Of a DNA stretch of 36,727 nucleotides, positions 1 to 11,025 are shown piece by piece. The position numbers and the translations under genes were made by a program. The notes under the pieces were generated by a model. It did not search any database. It was not told where the DNA came from and saw only the letters and a program-made list of their open reading frames with translations. The DNA is taken from NCBI GenBank assembly GCA_900317565.1, contig ONHI01000007.1, positions 1 through 36,727 of the forward strand. Reading direction: 5' to 3'. This DNA is from an uncultured Eubacteriales bacterium. Lineage in GTDB: Bacteria; Bacillota; Clostridia; Christensenellales; Aristaeellaceae. Each line of letters opens with the position of its first letter. The stretch's first letter is position 1.

Positions 1-417
1 GTGCAGCGGAGCGCCGTAGTACTTGCCGTCCTTGGCGTAGATCTCCAGGCGGGCCTGCACCAGGTCAGCCATGTAGGGGCTCATGGCCTCGGTCAGGTCG
101 ACCAGCTTGTCGGAGAAGGCCAGGATGTTCGGGAACTGGCCCAGCTCGACGTCGCACATGTCGGGGGCGCCTTCGTCGGCCTGCAGGGCGACCTTCAGCT
201 TGTTGTGCATGTCGTCATAGCCGATGGTGGTCACTTCCACCGCGATGGGACGGTCGGGATTCTCGGCGTTCCAGCGCTCGGCGGCCTTCTCAAAGAACTC
301 CTGATGCTGGGCGATGAACGTCCACATCGTCAGGGTGGTCACTTCCTCCGCGGACGCGACGGACACCGCGCCGAGCAGCATGCAGAGAACCAGAGCCATT
401 GCAAACAGTTTCTTCAT
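1..417 (-). CDS. ABC transporter extracellular sugar-binding protein, N-terminal part (cut by the window edge)
   Basis: The first 139 codons are present and the gene runs off the left end of the window. The start is the ATG at 417, with AAGGAGG a few bases upstream. Residues 1-23 form a signal peptide: a KK n-region, a hydrophobic core, and an ASA-EE site that suits signal peptidase I. There is no clear lipobox; the only early Cys (residue 12) lies inside the core. The mature start, with TLTMWTF, a helix ending in FFEKAAERWNAENP, and then GAPDMCDVELGQFPNIL, is typical of family 1 solute-binding proteins that deliver sugars to ABC importers. The membrane components would lie to the left, outside the window. 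The gene is divergent from the LacI-type regulator at 666, and a dyad lies between them, so control by that regulator is likely. The sugar is unknown. Confidence 0.88.
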   Translation of the reverse strand, partial: MKKLFAMALVLCMLLGAVSVASAEEVTTLTMWTFIAQHQEFFEKAAERWNAENPDRPIAVEVTTIGYDDMHNKLKVALQADEGAPDMCDVELGQFPNILAFSDKLVDLTEAMSPYMADLVQARLEIYAKDGKYYGAPLH

Positions 418-532
418 GGGGATTTCCTCCTTCATTATTTGAATAGCGGTCGTGCCGCTAAACAATTCGGTTCGATTCCCACCGCATTTTATTACGCAAG
501 TAATTATTTTGGCAGGTTGCACAGATCATTAT

Positions 533-551
533 CGTTAACATTAACGTTAAT
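533..551. promoter_or_regulatory. Candidate operator: overlapping AT-rich palindromes
   Basis: ATTAACGTTAAT (540-551) is a perfect 12-base palindrome with a central CG, as in many LacI/GalR operators. It overlaps a second dyad, CGTTAA-CA-TTAACG (533-546). It sits just downstream of the predicted minus-strand promoter and between the divergent transporter and regulator genes. The likely ligand is the LacI-type protein encoded at 666. That assignment is inferred from position only. Confidence 0.55.
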
Positions 552-567
552 GTCCTTGACTGATTTT

Positions 568-596
568 ATAATATCATGATATTCTTGGATTGTCAA
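568..596 (-). promoter_or_regulatory. Sigma-A-type promoter of the sugar-binding protein gene
   Basis: On the minus strand, TTGACA (596-591) is followed after exactly 17 bases by TATTAT (573-568). This predicts transcription from about 560 and a leader of roughly 145 bases before the ATG at 417. The dyad at 533-551 would lie inside the early transcribed region, a usual place for LacI-family repression. Predicted by eye. Confidence 0.7.
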
Positions 597-665
597 GAGG
601 AATTGACGCGAAAAAACATTTTGTGTCCCCCAACGCAACATCGACCTGACCGGGAGAGAAAAAAC

Positions 666-1718
666 ATGAGCCAATCTTCAGGCGGAAAGCGCGTCACGCT
701 GCAGGACATCGCGCGGCAGACCGGCTATTCCGTGAACACGGTGTCCCGCGCGCTGCGGAACATGAGCGATATATCCGCCCAGACCTGCGCGCGCATACAG
801 GACGTGGCCCGGGAGCTGGGCTACACCACCAACCAGATCGCAAGCTCGCTGCGCTCCGGGCGCACCCACATATTCGCGGTGATCCTGGGCGGCATGTCCA
901 ACCCCTTCTACGGCATCATGGCCGACACCATACAGGATGCCGCCCAGGCCGCGGGCTATTCGGTGATGATCATGTGCTCCCGGGACGACGCGGCCCAGGA
1001 GCTGAGGCTGGTGGAGCAGGCCATCGCCCGGTGCGTGGACGGCATACTGCTGTTCCCCACCGGCCAGAGCGGCGCGACGATCCAGCGGCTGCGGGCCTCG
1101 GGCATGCCCTTTGTGCTGATGAGCCGGTATATAAATGAGGGCGAGGCCGACAGCGTGGTCTGCGACGAGGCCGAGGGGGCCTATCTGGCCACGAAGCACC
1201 TGATCGAGGCCGGGCGGCGCAGGCCCGCCTACATCTCCAGCGGCACGGTGGTGTTCTCCAGCGCCCAGCGGCTGAGCGGCTTCAACCGCGCCTGCGACGA
1301 GGCCGGCATCCCCGAATCGGAGCGCTGCGTCTACGTGGCCTCCCGCAACATCATGGCCTTCCGCCAGCTCCAGGCCTGGTGCGCCGAGCTGACAGAGAAG
1401 CTGGCCCGGCTGCGGGACGAGGGCTTCGACGCGCTGTTCGTGTTCTGCGACGTGGAGGCCTGGCACGCGATGGACGCCATGCAGAAGTCCGGCCGGTTCC
1501 GTCCGGACGACTTCGGCATCGCCAGCTTCGACAACCTCGAAGGCGCGCTGTCCTTCCCCATCCCGCTGTGCAGCGTCAGCTGCGATTACGAGGAGATGGC
1601 CCACGCCGGCATCGATCTGCTGCGCGCGCGCATCCACGGCGACGACCGCCCGCCCCGCACCATCGTGCGCCCCGTGCGCCTGGTCTGCCGGGGAAGCTGC
1701 GGAAAGAATAAAGAGTGA
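666..1718 (+). CDS. LacI/GalR-family transcriptional regulator
   Basis: This 350-residue protein has the normal LacI-family length. The helix-turn-helix is at about residues 10-55 (VTLQDIARQTGYSVNTVSRAL, then the hinge LGYTTNQIASSLRSGRT). A periplasmic-binding-protein-like effector domain follows from about residue 67. The ATG at 666 was chosen because GGGAGAG precedes it and the HTH then starts at the usual distance. The open frame extends upstream to 576, but those residues do not look like the family. It is divergent from the sugar-binding gene and runs almost directly into a glycoside hydrolase (gap about 20 bases). It therefore probably senses a glycan-derived sugar and controls both units. 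Its TGA stop (1716-1718) lies inside the first unit of a heptamer repeat. Confidence 0.92.
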   Translation: MSQSSGGKRVTLQDIARQTGYSVNTVSRALRNMSDISAQTCARIQDVARELGYTTNQIASSLRSGRTHIFAVILGGMSNPFYGIMADTIQDAAQAAGYSVMIMCSRDDAAQELRLVEQAIARCVDGILLFPTGQSGATIQRLRASGMPFVLMSRYINEGEADSVVCDEAEGAYLATKHLIEAGRRRPAYISSGTVVFSSAQRLSGFNRACDEAGIPESERCVYVASRNIMAFRQLQAWCAELTEKLARLRDEGFDALFVFCDVEAWHAMDAMQKSGRFRPDDFGIASFDNLEGALSFPIPLCSVSCDYEEMAHAGIDLLRARIHGDDRPPRTIVRPVRLVCRGSCGKNKE

Positions 1719-1732
1719 AGAGTGGAGAGTGG
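1712..1732. repeat. Three heptamers (AGAGTGA, AGAGTGG, AGAGTGG) at the regulator stop codon
   Basis: Three 7-base units in direct tandem span the end of the LacI-type gene and the ribosome-binding region of the next gene. The regulator's TGA is formed by the first unit. The second and third units supply the GGAG that may act as Shine-Dalgarno sequence for the hydrolase. Similar heptamer arrays lie at about 14291-14351, 35158-35220 and 36689-36727. Confidence 0.75.
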
Positions 1733-1740
1733 TGTTGAGG

Positions 1741-3177
1741 ATGTTGCCCAACGTTTCCGTATCCTTTGCCTGCGCCGATCCTGACATCCAGCGGGTGTTC
1801 GACGCGGCGGAGGAAAAGTGCCGCCTGAACCTGAAGGACTTCGCCGGAGACCGGGTGCTGGTGGAGGGCGGCGGCTATGAGAAGATCTGGCTGGAGACCC
1901 AGCCCATGGGCGGCGAGATGTACGCCCTGCGGGACCTGGAGGCCGCCCGGAACAACAGCCTGCTGTTCATGCGCCACCAGCGCGCCGACGGCCGCCTGCC
2001 CGGCTCCATACAGTGCGCGGGCGGCGTCGTGGAGCCCCAGTTCAACAAGTTCCAGGGCTTCTGCTTCCCCGCGCCTGCGCTGAACCTGTACTATCTGACG
2101 GGGCGGGACGGGGACTGGCTGGACGCGCTGGCGGACTGCCTGCGCCGCTTCGACGATTACCTGTGGAAGACCCGCGCGGTCAGCGGCGACGGCCTGCTGT
2201 CCGCCTTCTGCGTGTACGACACCGGCGAGGACAACGCCGTGCGCTTCGGCGACGCCCCCTGCTGGTGGACCGACGACGCCCCGCCGGAGGGCTTCGGCGT
2301 GGTACCCATGGCCAGCATGGACGTCACCTCCTATTCCTTCGCCTGCCGGGACGCGCTGGCGCAGATCAGCCGCATCCGCGGCGCGGAGGACGACGCCCGC
2401 CGTTGGGACGCCCGGGCCCGTCAGGTGGCGGACGCGCTGCGGGTGCGGCTGTGGGACGACGCCCGGGGCGCGCTGTTCGACCGGGACAAACGCGGCCGCT
2501 CGGTGGACGTGCTGTGCCACAACACGCTGCGCTGCATGTACTGGGGCAGCGTGTCCCGGGACATGGCGGGCCGCTTCGTGCGGGAGCACCTGCTGAACCC
2601 CGCGGAGTTCTGGACCGAGCTGCCCCTGCCCAGCGTGGCCGCGAACGACCCGGCCTTCCGCAACGCGCCGGAGAACAACTGGAGCGGCCAGTGCGAGGGG
2701 CTGACCTTCCAGCGGGCCATGCAGGCGCTGGAGAACTATGGCTATGAGAAGCTGGTCACCCGGCTGGGGCGGCGCTTCCTGCAGGCCATCGTCGAGGGCG
2801 GCTTCGTGTTCACCCAGCAGTTCGACCCCTTCACCGCCGCGCCCTCCCGGGTGGGGCTGATCTCCCACGCGCCCCTCGCGCCGGATTCCGACGAGCCCTT
2901 CCAGGACGCCTACGGCCCGACGCTGCTCAGCGCCCTGGGCTACATAGAGCGCCTCTGGGGCGTGGGGCTGCGCCGGGGCGAGGCCTGGTTCAGCCTGTGC
3001 GGCGGACCGGCCTGCGAATACTGCGCCGAGTGGAACGGCCACAGCTATGCCGTGAAGAGCGACGGCAGGCGCGCCGAGGCCATCGCCGACGGCAGGCGCG
3101 TGTACGCCGGCCCCTGCGGGGTGCGGATCGTCACGGACGAGGGCGGAAAGCTGCTTCGGACGCTGGAAATCGAGTGA
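1741..3177 (+). CDS. Glycoside hydrolase of the (alpha/alpha)6-barrel MGH1/GH63/trehalase-like type
   Basis: The protein of about 478 residues looks like a stand-alone alpha-toroid hydrolase. It has a TQPMGGEMYALRDLE segment near the start, alternating helices, the acidic aromatic WWTDDAP, and a late ENNWSGQCEGLTF segment followed by a helix ending ENYGY. The last resembles the substrate-cleft region of mannosylglycerate-hydrolase-like and GH63 enzymes. No signal peptide is seen, so it should act on imported oligosaccharides in the cytoplasm. The start is uncertain: ATG 1741 is used, but GTG 1729, GTG 1732 and TTG 1735 are in frame and nearer the GGAG at 1724. It is probably co-transcribed with the LacI-type gene. 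The exact family and substrate cannot be fixed by eye; the fold-level call is fairly safe. Confidence 0.75.
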   Translation: MLPNVSVSFACADPDIQRVFDAAEEKCRLNLKDFAGDRVLVEGGGYEKIWLETQPMGGEMYALRDLEAARNNSLLFMRHQRADGRLPGSIQCAGGVVEPQFNKFQGFCFPAPALNLYYLTGRDGDWLDALADCLRRFDDYLWKTRAVSGDGLLSAFCVYDTGEDNAVRFGDAPCWWTDDAPPEGFGVVPMASMDVTSYSFACRDALAQISRIRGAEDDARRWDARARQVADALRVRLWDDARGALFDRDKRGRSVDVLCHNTLRCMYWGSVSRDMAGRFVREHLLNPAEFWTELPLPSVAANDPAFRNAPENNWSGQCEGLTFQRAMQALENYGYEKLVTRLGRRFLQAIVEGGFVFTQQFDPFTAAPSRVGLISHAPLAPDSDEPFQDAYGPTLLSALGYIERLWGVGLRRGEAWFSLCGGPACEYCAEWNGHSYAVKSDGRRAEAIADGRRVYAGPCGVRIVTDEGGKLLRTLEIE

Positions 3178-3183
3178 TTGGCC

Positions 3184-3212
3184 TTGATGGAGCATGGAAT
3201 TCATTGTATAAT
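3184..3212 (+). promoter_or_regulatory. Sigma-A-type promoter of the caspase-like gene
   Basis: TTGATG (3184-3189), a 17-base spacer and a perfect TATAAT (3207-3212) lie about 50 bases before the ATG at 3263. The bases CATTGTATAAT also occur at the -10 region of the other BIG2 protein gene (around 19446-19456). Confidence 0.8.
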
Positions 3213-3262
3213 ACTGTCAGTAGCATATCCCCTCCCAAGACGACGCAAAGGAGCCGATAAAC

Positions 3263-5653
3263 ATGAAGCGGATGTTCCATCGACTGCTGGCCCTCATGGC
3301 CTGCCTCGCGCTGCTGATCCCCGCCGCGCTCTCCGAGGAGGGCGACGCCCTTCCCACCCCCGCCCCGGCCGACGAGGTCTACGCCGACATGGCGGAGGAT
3401 TCCGGGGCATACGGCGAGCTGGACGAATTCGAGCTGGAGGCCCCCGAGGAGCAAACGCTGATGACGGAGGACATGCGCTCCGCCGCGGAGGAAGCGCCCG
3501 GTGGGACGCTGCCCGGGGACGCCGCGCCGGAGGAGCCTGACGCCGGGAACGCGGCGCTTCCCCCGGAGGTCGCCGCGCCCGGGGACCGGACGGAGATGGC
3601 CGGCTGGGTGGGCAGCAATCCCCTGGAGTTCGCCAACGCCGTCAACGGATCGGACTGGGGCCGCTTCTACGACGCCTATAATTACAACAACAACGGCTAC
3701 GCCGCGGACGTGTTCACCTTCGTCCACTACACCGGCAACGACAACCCGCCCACCTTCCGGCTGATCTGCGTGTCGCCCTACAGCTGGGTGGCGGACGCCA
3801 TCGAGGTGTGGAACGACAGCGGCTGCTGCCTGCTGGGGCTGTATCCCGGCATGTACGGCAGCGACATCAAGGCCACATTGGAGGGCTGGGGCTGGACGAC
3901 GATCGGCGTCGGCAGCGAGACCGCCGTCTATTCCAACGGCAACGGCTATTACTTCCAGGTCTTCGCGCCCTACGACGGCATGGGCCTGTCCACCGGGCTG
4001 AGCTTTTTCAACCAGCGCTTCAAGAACTATTACGATGGCTGGCGGCCCGACGAGGGCTTCCTGGGCAACCAGGACGCCTGGTCCGTGAGCCTGTCCCCCT
4101 CGCAGAACATCGAGGTGCTGCCAGGCCAGTACTTCTGCCTGATCCCCTACACCCAGCCCGACCGCGCCATTATGGGCATGGGCTGGACCTGCTCCGATGG
4201 AAATGTGGTGGGCATGAATCAGAGTGTGGGGCGCGGCATATTCGTGGCCCTAAACCCGGGCGTCGCGGAGCTCTCCGCAGTGACCGTCAACGGCACGCGG
4301 GCATCGCTGCTGGTGCGCGTGGTGGACCCGAACAACCCGCCGCAGGACCCGACCTTGACCGCCTACAGCCTCGCGCTGGGCACCGGCGAGCAGTATAACC
4401 TGGCCGACAGCGTGGAGGGCTGCGTGTTCTCCAGCGACAACGAATCGGTCGCGTGGGTGGACGCCAACGGCACGGTCACCGCCGCGAGCCCCGGCACCGC
4501 GGTCATCTCCGCCACGGACCCCTTCGGCCACAGCGCGTCCTGCCTGGTGACCGTCAACACCCCGCCGACGAAGCTGAAGCTGAACAAGAAGAAGCTGAAG
4601 CTGACCACCATCGGCACCGCCAGGCTCAAGCCGACACTGACCGGCGGCACCGCCGAGGTCCGCTTCAAGTCCAGCAACCGCCGCGTGGCCAGCGTGGACG
4701 CGGACGGCACGGTGCACGGCCATACCATCGGCACCGCCACGATCACCGCCACCACCTTCAACGGCCTGAAGGCCACCTGCAAGGTGACCGTCAGCCGCGC
4801 CAAGAGCAAGTCCGTGAAGTACCGGGCGCTGCTGGTGGGCGAATGCGATTTCCCGGGCACCGGCAACGACAGCCTGCCCTCCCGCAACGACGTCAGCCTG
4901 ATGTACAACGCGCTCAAGTCGGTGAAGGGCCCCTGCGGCAACAAGTGGAAGGTGTACAGCGTCATCAACCGCACCTCCTCCCAGATCCTCACCGACATCC
5001 GCAACGCCTTCTACGGCGCGAAGGAGACCGACGTGTCCCTGTTCTACATCGGCACCCACGGCAACACCAGCGCCAGCATCTACAACAACTACAATAACGC
5101 CGGGCGGCTGTCCACCTATCCCGACGCCTACGGCAACAGCTCCCTGTCGCTGCCCGAGCTGGCCGACTGCCTGCGGGAGATCCCGGGCAAGATCATCGTC
5201 ATCATCGACAGCTGCGGCTCCGGCGCGGCCATCTACAACGCCAAGGGCGGCCCCGCCACCGGCTTCGATCCCGACGAATTCAACGACGCGGTGCTGGACG
5301 CCTTCGCCGCGGCGGACACCGGCATCCTCGCCCCCGGGGACGGCACCGGCGCCTTCGCGCTGGAGAACAAGTTCTACGTGATGACCGCCTCCGCCTACCA
5401 GGAGCTGGGCTGGATCAAGGGCGGCAAATACCCCTGCTCCTACTTCACCAAGTGGATGAGCGACGCCGTGGGCCGCAAGGGCAAGATGGCCGCGGACAAG
5501 AACAAGAACAAGTATCTGACGCTGAAGGAATTCTACAGCTACGTTTCCAAGAAGGCGAAGAACACCACCATGCGCGACAACGGCAAGACCTACAGGCAGC
5601 ACACCAAGGTCTATCCCACGGGGAGCGCGTTTGAGCTGTTCTACCGGAAATAG
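3263..5653 (+). CDS. Secreted caspase-like (clan CD) peptidase with BIG2 Ig-like domains
   Basis: The protein has 796 residues; the ATG is preceded by AAAGGAG. It has a signal peptide (residues 1-24), an acidic, proline-rich linker to about residue 110 that contains EFELEAPEE (55-63), and a unique Tyr/Trp-rich domain (about 112-270). Two or three BIG2-like Ig domains follow (about 270-511), the last with a Lys-rich KLKLNKKKLKL strand. A C-terminal caspase/metacaspase-type domain begins near 517. The catalytic pair is visible: His599 in YIGTHGN and Cys651 in IIDSCGSG, each after a hydrophobic strand. The family cuts after Arg, Lys or Asp, but the specificity here is unknown. No sortase signal or membrane anchor is seen, so it is released or held by the Ig domains. 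A close paralogue of its BIG2 part is at 19504. The physiological role is unknown. Confidence 0.85.
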   Translation: MKRMFHRLLALMACLALLIPAALSEEGDALPTPAPADEVYADMAEDSGAYGELDEFELEAPEEQTLMTEDMRSAAEEAPGGTLPGDAAPEEPDAGNAALPPEVAAPGDRTEMAGWVGSNPLEFANAVNGSDWGRFYDAYNYNNNGYAADVFTFVHYTGNDNPPTFRLICVSPYSWVADAIEVWNDSGCCLLGLYPGMYGSDIKATLEGWGWTTIGVGSETAVYSNGNGYYFQVFAPYDGMGLSTGLSFFNQRFKNYYDGWRPDEGFLGNQDAWSVSLSPSQNIEVLPGQYFCLIPYTQPDRAIMGMGWTCSDGNVVGMNQSVGRGIFVALNPGVAELSAVTVNGTRASLLVRVVDPNNPPQDPTLTAYSLALGTGEQYNLADSVEGCVFSSDNESVAWVDANGTVTAASPGTAVISATDPFGHSASCLVTVNTPPTKLKLNKKKLKLTTIGTARLKPTLTGGTAEVRFKSSNRRVASVDADGTVHGHTIGTATITATTFNGLKATCKVTVSRAKSKSVKYRALLVGECDFPGTGNDSLPSRNDVSLMYNALKSVKGPCGNKWKVYSVINRTSSQILTDIRNAFYGAKETDVSLFYIGTHGNTSASIYNNYNNAGRLSTYPDAYGNSSLSLPELADCLREIPGKIIVIIDSCGSGAAIYNAKGGPATGFDPDEFNDAVLDAFAAADTGILAPGDGTGAFALENKFYVMTASAYQELGWIKGGKYPCSYFTKWMSDAVGRKGKMAADKNKNKYLTLKEFYSYVSKKAKNTTMRDNGKTYRQHTKVYPTGSAFELFYRK

Positions 5654-5683
5654 TCACACAAAGCCATGCTGGTGAAGTAAGTG

Positions 5684-5744
5684 GATTCTTCACTTCGCTC
5701 AGAATGACAATGCGATACCGTCACCCTGAGCGCAGCGAAGGATC
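5684..5744. repeat. Palindromic interspersed repeat, copy 1
   Basis: Two 25-base arms (5684-5708 and 5720-5744) are imperfect inverted copies of each other around an 11-base loop. The right arm contains CCTGAGCGCAGCGAAGGATC. The same arm sequence recurs, almost perfectly paired, at 23620-23686. It lies just 3' of the caspase-like gene and before the next gene's ribosome site. It could fold in RNA as a processing or termination hairpin. No transposase is present, so it looks like a REP-type or small mobile repeat. Confidence 0.8.
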
Positions 5745-5789
5745 TGCTTCTCTACTCAAACAAATCATATTGAGAATATGGAGGCCCCT

Positions 5790-7109
5790 ATGCTGACCAT
5801 CAACCCCCGCCGCCGCGGGTTCCTGCGCGACGGCAAGCCCTTCTTCTGGCTGGGCGACACCGCCTGGCTGCTGTTCTCCAACCTGAATGACAATGAGATC
5901 GATATGTACCTCGCCAACCGCGCGGCCAAGGGCTTCACGGTGATCCAGGCCACGCTGTCCCACTTCGAGCGCTTCGCCGACTGCGAGGGCCGTCCGGCCT
6001 TCATCGACGGCGACCTGGCCCGGCCCGCGGAGGATTCCCCCTTCTGGGCGCGGGTGGAGCGCGCCGTCCGGACCGCCGGGCGGCTGGGGCTGGTGATGGC
6101 GCTGCTGCCCTGCTGGGGCTCCTTCGCCATCAGCGGACGCCTGAACGCCGAAAGCGCCCCCGTCTACGGCGCGTTCCTGGCCCGGCGCTTTGCCCGCTAT
6201 GACAACGTGCTGTGGCTGCTGGGCGGCGACGTGCGCGGCAGCGTCGCCCCGGAGGCCTTCGAGGCCCTCGCCCGGGCGCTGCGCGGCGGCGCGCCGGGAC
6301 AGCTGGTGGGCTTCCATCCCTTCGGGCGCTGCTCCTCCAGCCAGTGGTTCGCCGGGGCGGACTGGCTGGACTTCCACATGTTCCAGTCCGGCCACCGGGA
6401 CCGGAGCCAGCGCAGGCTGAACGCCTGGGACGACAACGAGGTCAGCGACGAGGAGTGGATGGCCGAGGAGAACTACCTGTACGTGTTCCGGGACCTGGAG
6501 CGGGACGACAAGCCCACGCTGGACGGTGAGCCCTCCTACGAGGACATCCCCCACGGGCTGCACGACCCCTCGCGGCCCTACTGGACCGACCGGCAGGTGC
6601 GGCGCTACGCCTGGTGGAGCCTGCTGGCCGGGGCGGCGGGCTTTACCTACGGCCACAACGCCATCATGCAGTTCTGGGACGGCGCGAGCGAGGGCTCCTT
6701 CGGCGTGCGCCAGCGCTGGGACGTGGCGCTGCACGCCCCCGGCAGCTTCCAGATGCGGCATTTGCGCCGCCTGATGGAGGCCGTCGACTGGCAGGAGGGC
6801 GAGAACGACCAAGCGCTGCTGGCGGACGACAGCGGCCGGGAGGACGCCCGCAACCTCTGCCTGCGCACGCCCTCGGCGGCAGTGATCTACTGCTACGGCG
6901 GCGCGCCCTTCGCCGTGCGGCTGGACCGGCTGCCCTGGCGGCCCGTCGCCTGCTGGTATCACCCGAAGCTGGGCGGCTTCAGCCCGCTGCTGCTGCCGGA
7001 GGACGGCCGCTTCGTTCCCCCCGCCGACACCCCCGAGGCGCTGGAGGACTGGGCGCTGGCGCTGCTTGACCCGGCGCGGGCGAAGGAGATCATGGACAGG
7101 ATAGGATAA
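5790..7109 (+). CDS. GH140-like glycoside hydrolase (apiosidase-like, DUF4038 type)
   Basis: The 439-residue protein begins with INPRRRGFLRDGKPFFWLGDTAWLLF, the typical opening of DUF4038/GH140 TIM barrels. The acids expected to be catalytic are visible: Asp147 in LLGGDVRG and Glu247 in LDGEPSYED. A small beta domain (about 350-435) matches the position of the C-terminal domain found in this family. No signal peptide is seen, so the enzyme is cytoplasmic. ATG 5790 was chosen because TGGAGG ends five bases upstream; an in-frame ATG at 5778 overlaps that site. An inverted repeat CATATT-GAG-AATATG (5766-5780) sits directly on the leader. Characterised GH140 members remove apiose from rhamnogalacturonan II. 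Whether this one does is inference, though a pectin side-chain role fits the neighbouring sugar genes. Confidence 0.82.
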   Translation: MLTINPRRRGFLRDGKPFFWLGDTAWLLFSNLNDNEIDMYLANRAAKGFTVIQATLSHFERFADCEGRPAFIDGDLARPAEDSPFWARVERAVRTAGRLGLVMALLPCWGSFAISGRLNAESAPVYGAFLARRFARYDNVLWLLGGDVRGSVAPEAFEALARALRGGAPGQLVGFHPFGRCSSSQWFAGADWLDFHMFQSGHRDRSQRRLNAWDDNEVSDEEWMAEENYLYVFRDLERDDKPTLDGEPSYEDIPHGLHDPSRPYWTDRQVRRYAWWSLLAGAAGFTYGHNAIMQFWDGASEGSFGVRQRWDVALHAPGSFQMRHLRRLMEAVDWQEGENDQALLADDSGREDARNLCLRTPSAAVIYCYGGAPFAVRLDRLPWRPVACWYHPKLGGFSPLLLPEDGRFVPPADTPEALEDWALALLDPARAKEIMDRIG

Positions 7110-7127
7110 GCTGGAATAATATGACAC

Positions 7128-7157
7128 GGGCCGCCGCGCCAAATGACGCGGCGGCCC
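7128..7157. terminator. Strong hairpin between convergent genes
   Basis: A perfect 11-base stem, GGGCCGCCGCG (7128-7138) with CGCGGCGGCCC (7147-7157), encloses an 8-base loop. It lies between the ends of the convergent apiosidase-like and lacZ genes and could end transcription from both sides. Neither side carries a clear T run, so it may act with Rho or as an RNA end protector. Confidence 0.6.
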
Positions 7158-7180
7158 GATCGTTATCGCCCGCATATGGT

Positions 7181-10222
<3,042 letters not shown>

Positions 10223-10873
10223 TTATTGCTCCGGGCTGAGCGTGCAGCCGGACAGCTCCACATAGTTGCCCGACGCCAGCTCCAGCGATTCGGCGTCGTG
10301 GAGCACGACGAACTTGTATTGCAGCGCGTCGGTGCCCAGTATGCCCGAGCACACGCTGTAGCTGGACAGCGGGGCCTTGGCGTCCGGCACGGCCACGTAG
10401 TGCCCGGCGGGCAGCTGCGTGCCCACCAGGTACGCGCCCTCCCCCACCGAGCCGTCCGGCTGCCGGGCGTCGGGCTCCGCGCCCATGGGCCAGGCCTGCA
10501 GCTCGGAGAGCGTCACCCAGGTGTCCCGGCTCAGGTGGATGTCCGCCTGGCCGCTGACCAGCTTGTGCAGTATCAGCAGCGAATCCGGCGATTCCTCCGC
10601 CCGGACCACCACGCTGGCGAACATGGCGTCCTGGCGCTCCACCAGCACGTAGTCGCCCTCGGGCAGGTCCCGGCCCACCAGATAGCAGCCGTCCTCATAG
10701 CATAGCGCGTCGTCCGCGCTCTCCAGCTCCAGGATCCGCGCGTCCAGCGCCTCCCGGACCTCATACAGCTCGTCCAGCGTCAGGCCGGACAGATCGATCT
10801 CATCCGCCATCGCCGCGCTCCCCGCAACCAGCAGGAGCACCGCCGCCAGGCAGGCACATAGCATGCGTTTCAT
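10223..10873 (-). CDS. Secreted protein with two YLVGxxLPxGxY repeats, function unknown
   Basis: The 216-residue protein has a signal peptide (MKRMLCACLAAVLLLVAGSAAMA, cut near residue 23). A short coiled-coil-like helix (LDELYEVREALDARILELE) follows, then two tandem copies of a small beta module. Copy 1 starts at GCYLVGRDLPEGDYV and copy 2 at GAYLVGTQLPAGHYV. This VG..LPAG.Y pattern occurs in many Gram-positive exported proteins, but I know of no assigned activity. The start at ATG 10873 has GGAGG close upstream. A promoter lies at 10920-10948, and lacZ follows downstream. Confidence 0.75.
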   Translation of the reverse strand: MKRMLCACLAAVLLLVAGSAAMADEIDLSGLTLDELYEVREALDARILELESADDALCYEDGCYLVGRDLPEGDYVLVERQDAMFASVVVRAEESPDSLLILHKLVSGQADIHLSRDTWVTLSELQAWPMGAEPDARQPDGSVGEGAYLVGTQLPAGHYVAVPDAKAPLSSYSVCSGILGTDALQYKFVVLHDAESLELASGNYVELSGCTLSPEQ

Positions 10874-10919
10874 GACAACCTCCGTTCTCGGGATGTTCGG
10901 TAAACGTTTCTCATTAGAT

Positions 10920-10948
10920 AATATACACGAACGAGCACAAATTGTCAA
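10920..10948 (-). promoter_or_regulatory. Sigma-A-type promoter of the two-repeat protein (and perhaps lacZ)
   Basis: On the minus strand, TTGACA (10948-10943), a 17-base spacer and TATATT (10925-10920) lie about 45 bases before the ATG at 10873. No other good promoter was seen before lacZ, so read-through into lacZ is likely. Confidence 0.7.
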
Positions 10949-10973
10949 CCAAAAGGGATGTTATTTGCAGACA

Positions 10974-11004
10974 AACGCAGGGACGGCGACGCCGTCCCTG
11001 CGTT
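10974..11004 (-). terminator. Intrinsic terminator of the L,D-transpeptidase gene
   Basis: A perfect 14-base stem (10974-10987 with 10991-11004) with a three-base loop lies about 20 bases after the transpeptidase stop. On the minus strand it is followed by TTTGT, a short U tract. Confidence 0.8.
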
Positions 11005-11025
11005 CATTGAATACGGTATGCCTCC

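Noticed and set aside
576-665. An upstream start for the LacI-type regulator at 576.
   Set aside because: The extra 30 residues lie across the minus-strand promoter and do not resemble the family. The ATG at 666 has a ribosome site and gives the normal length.
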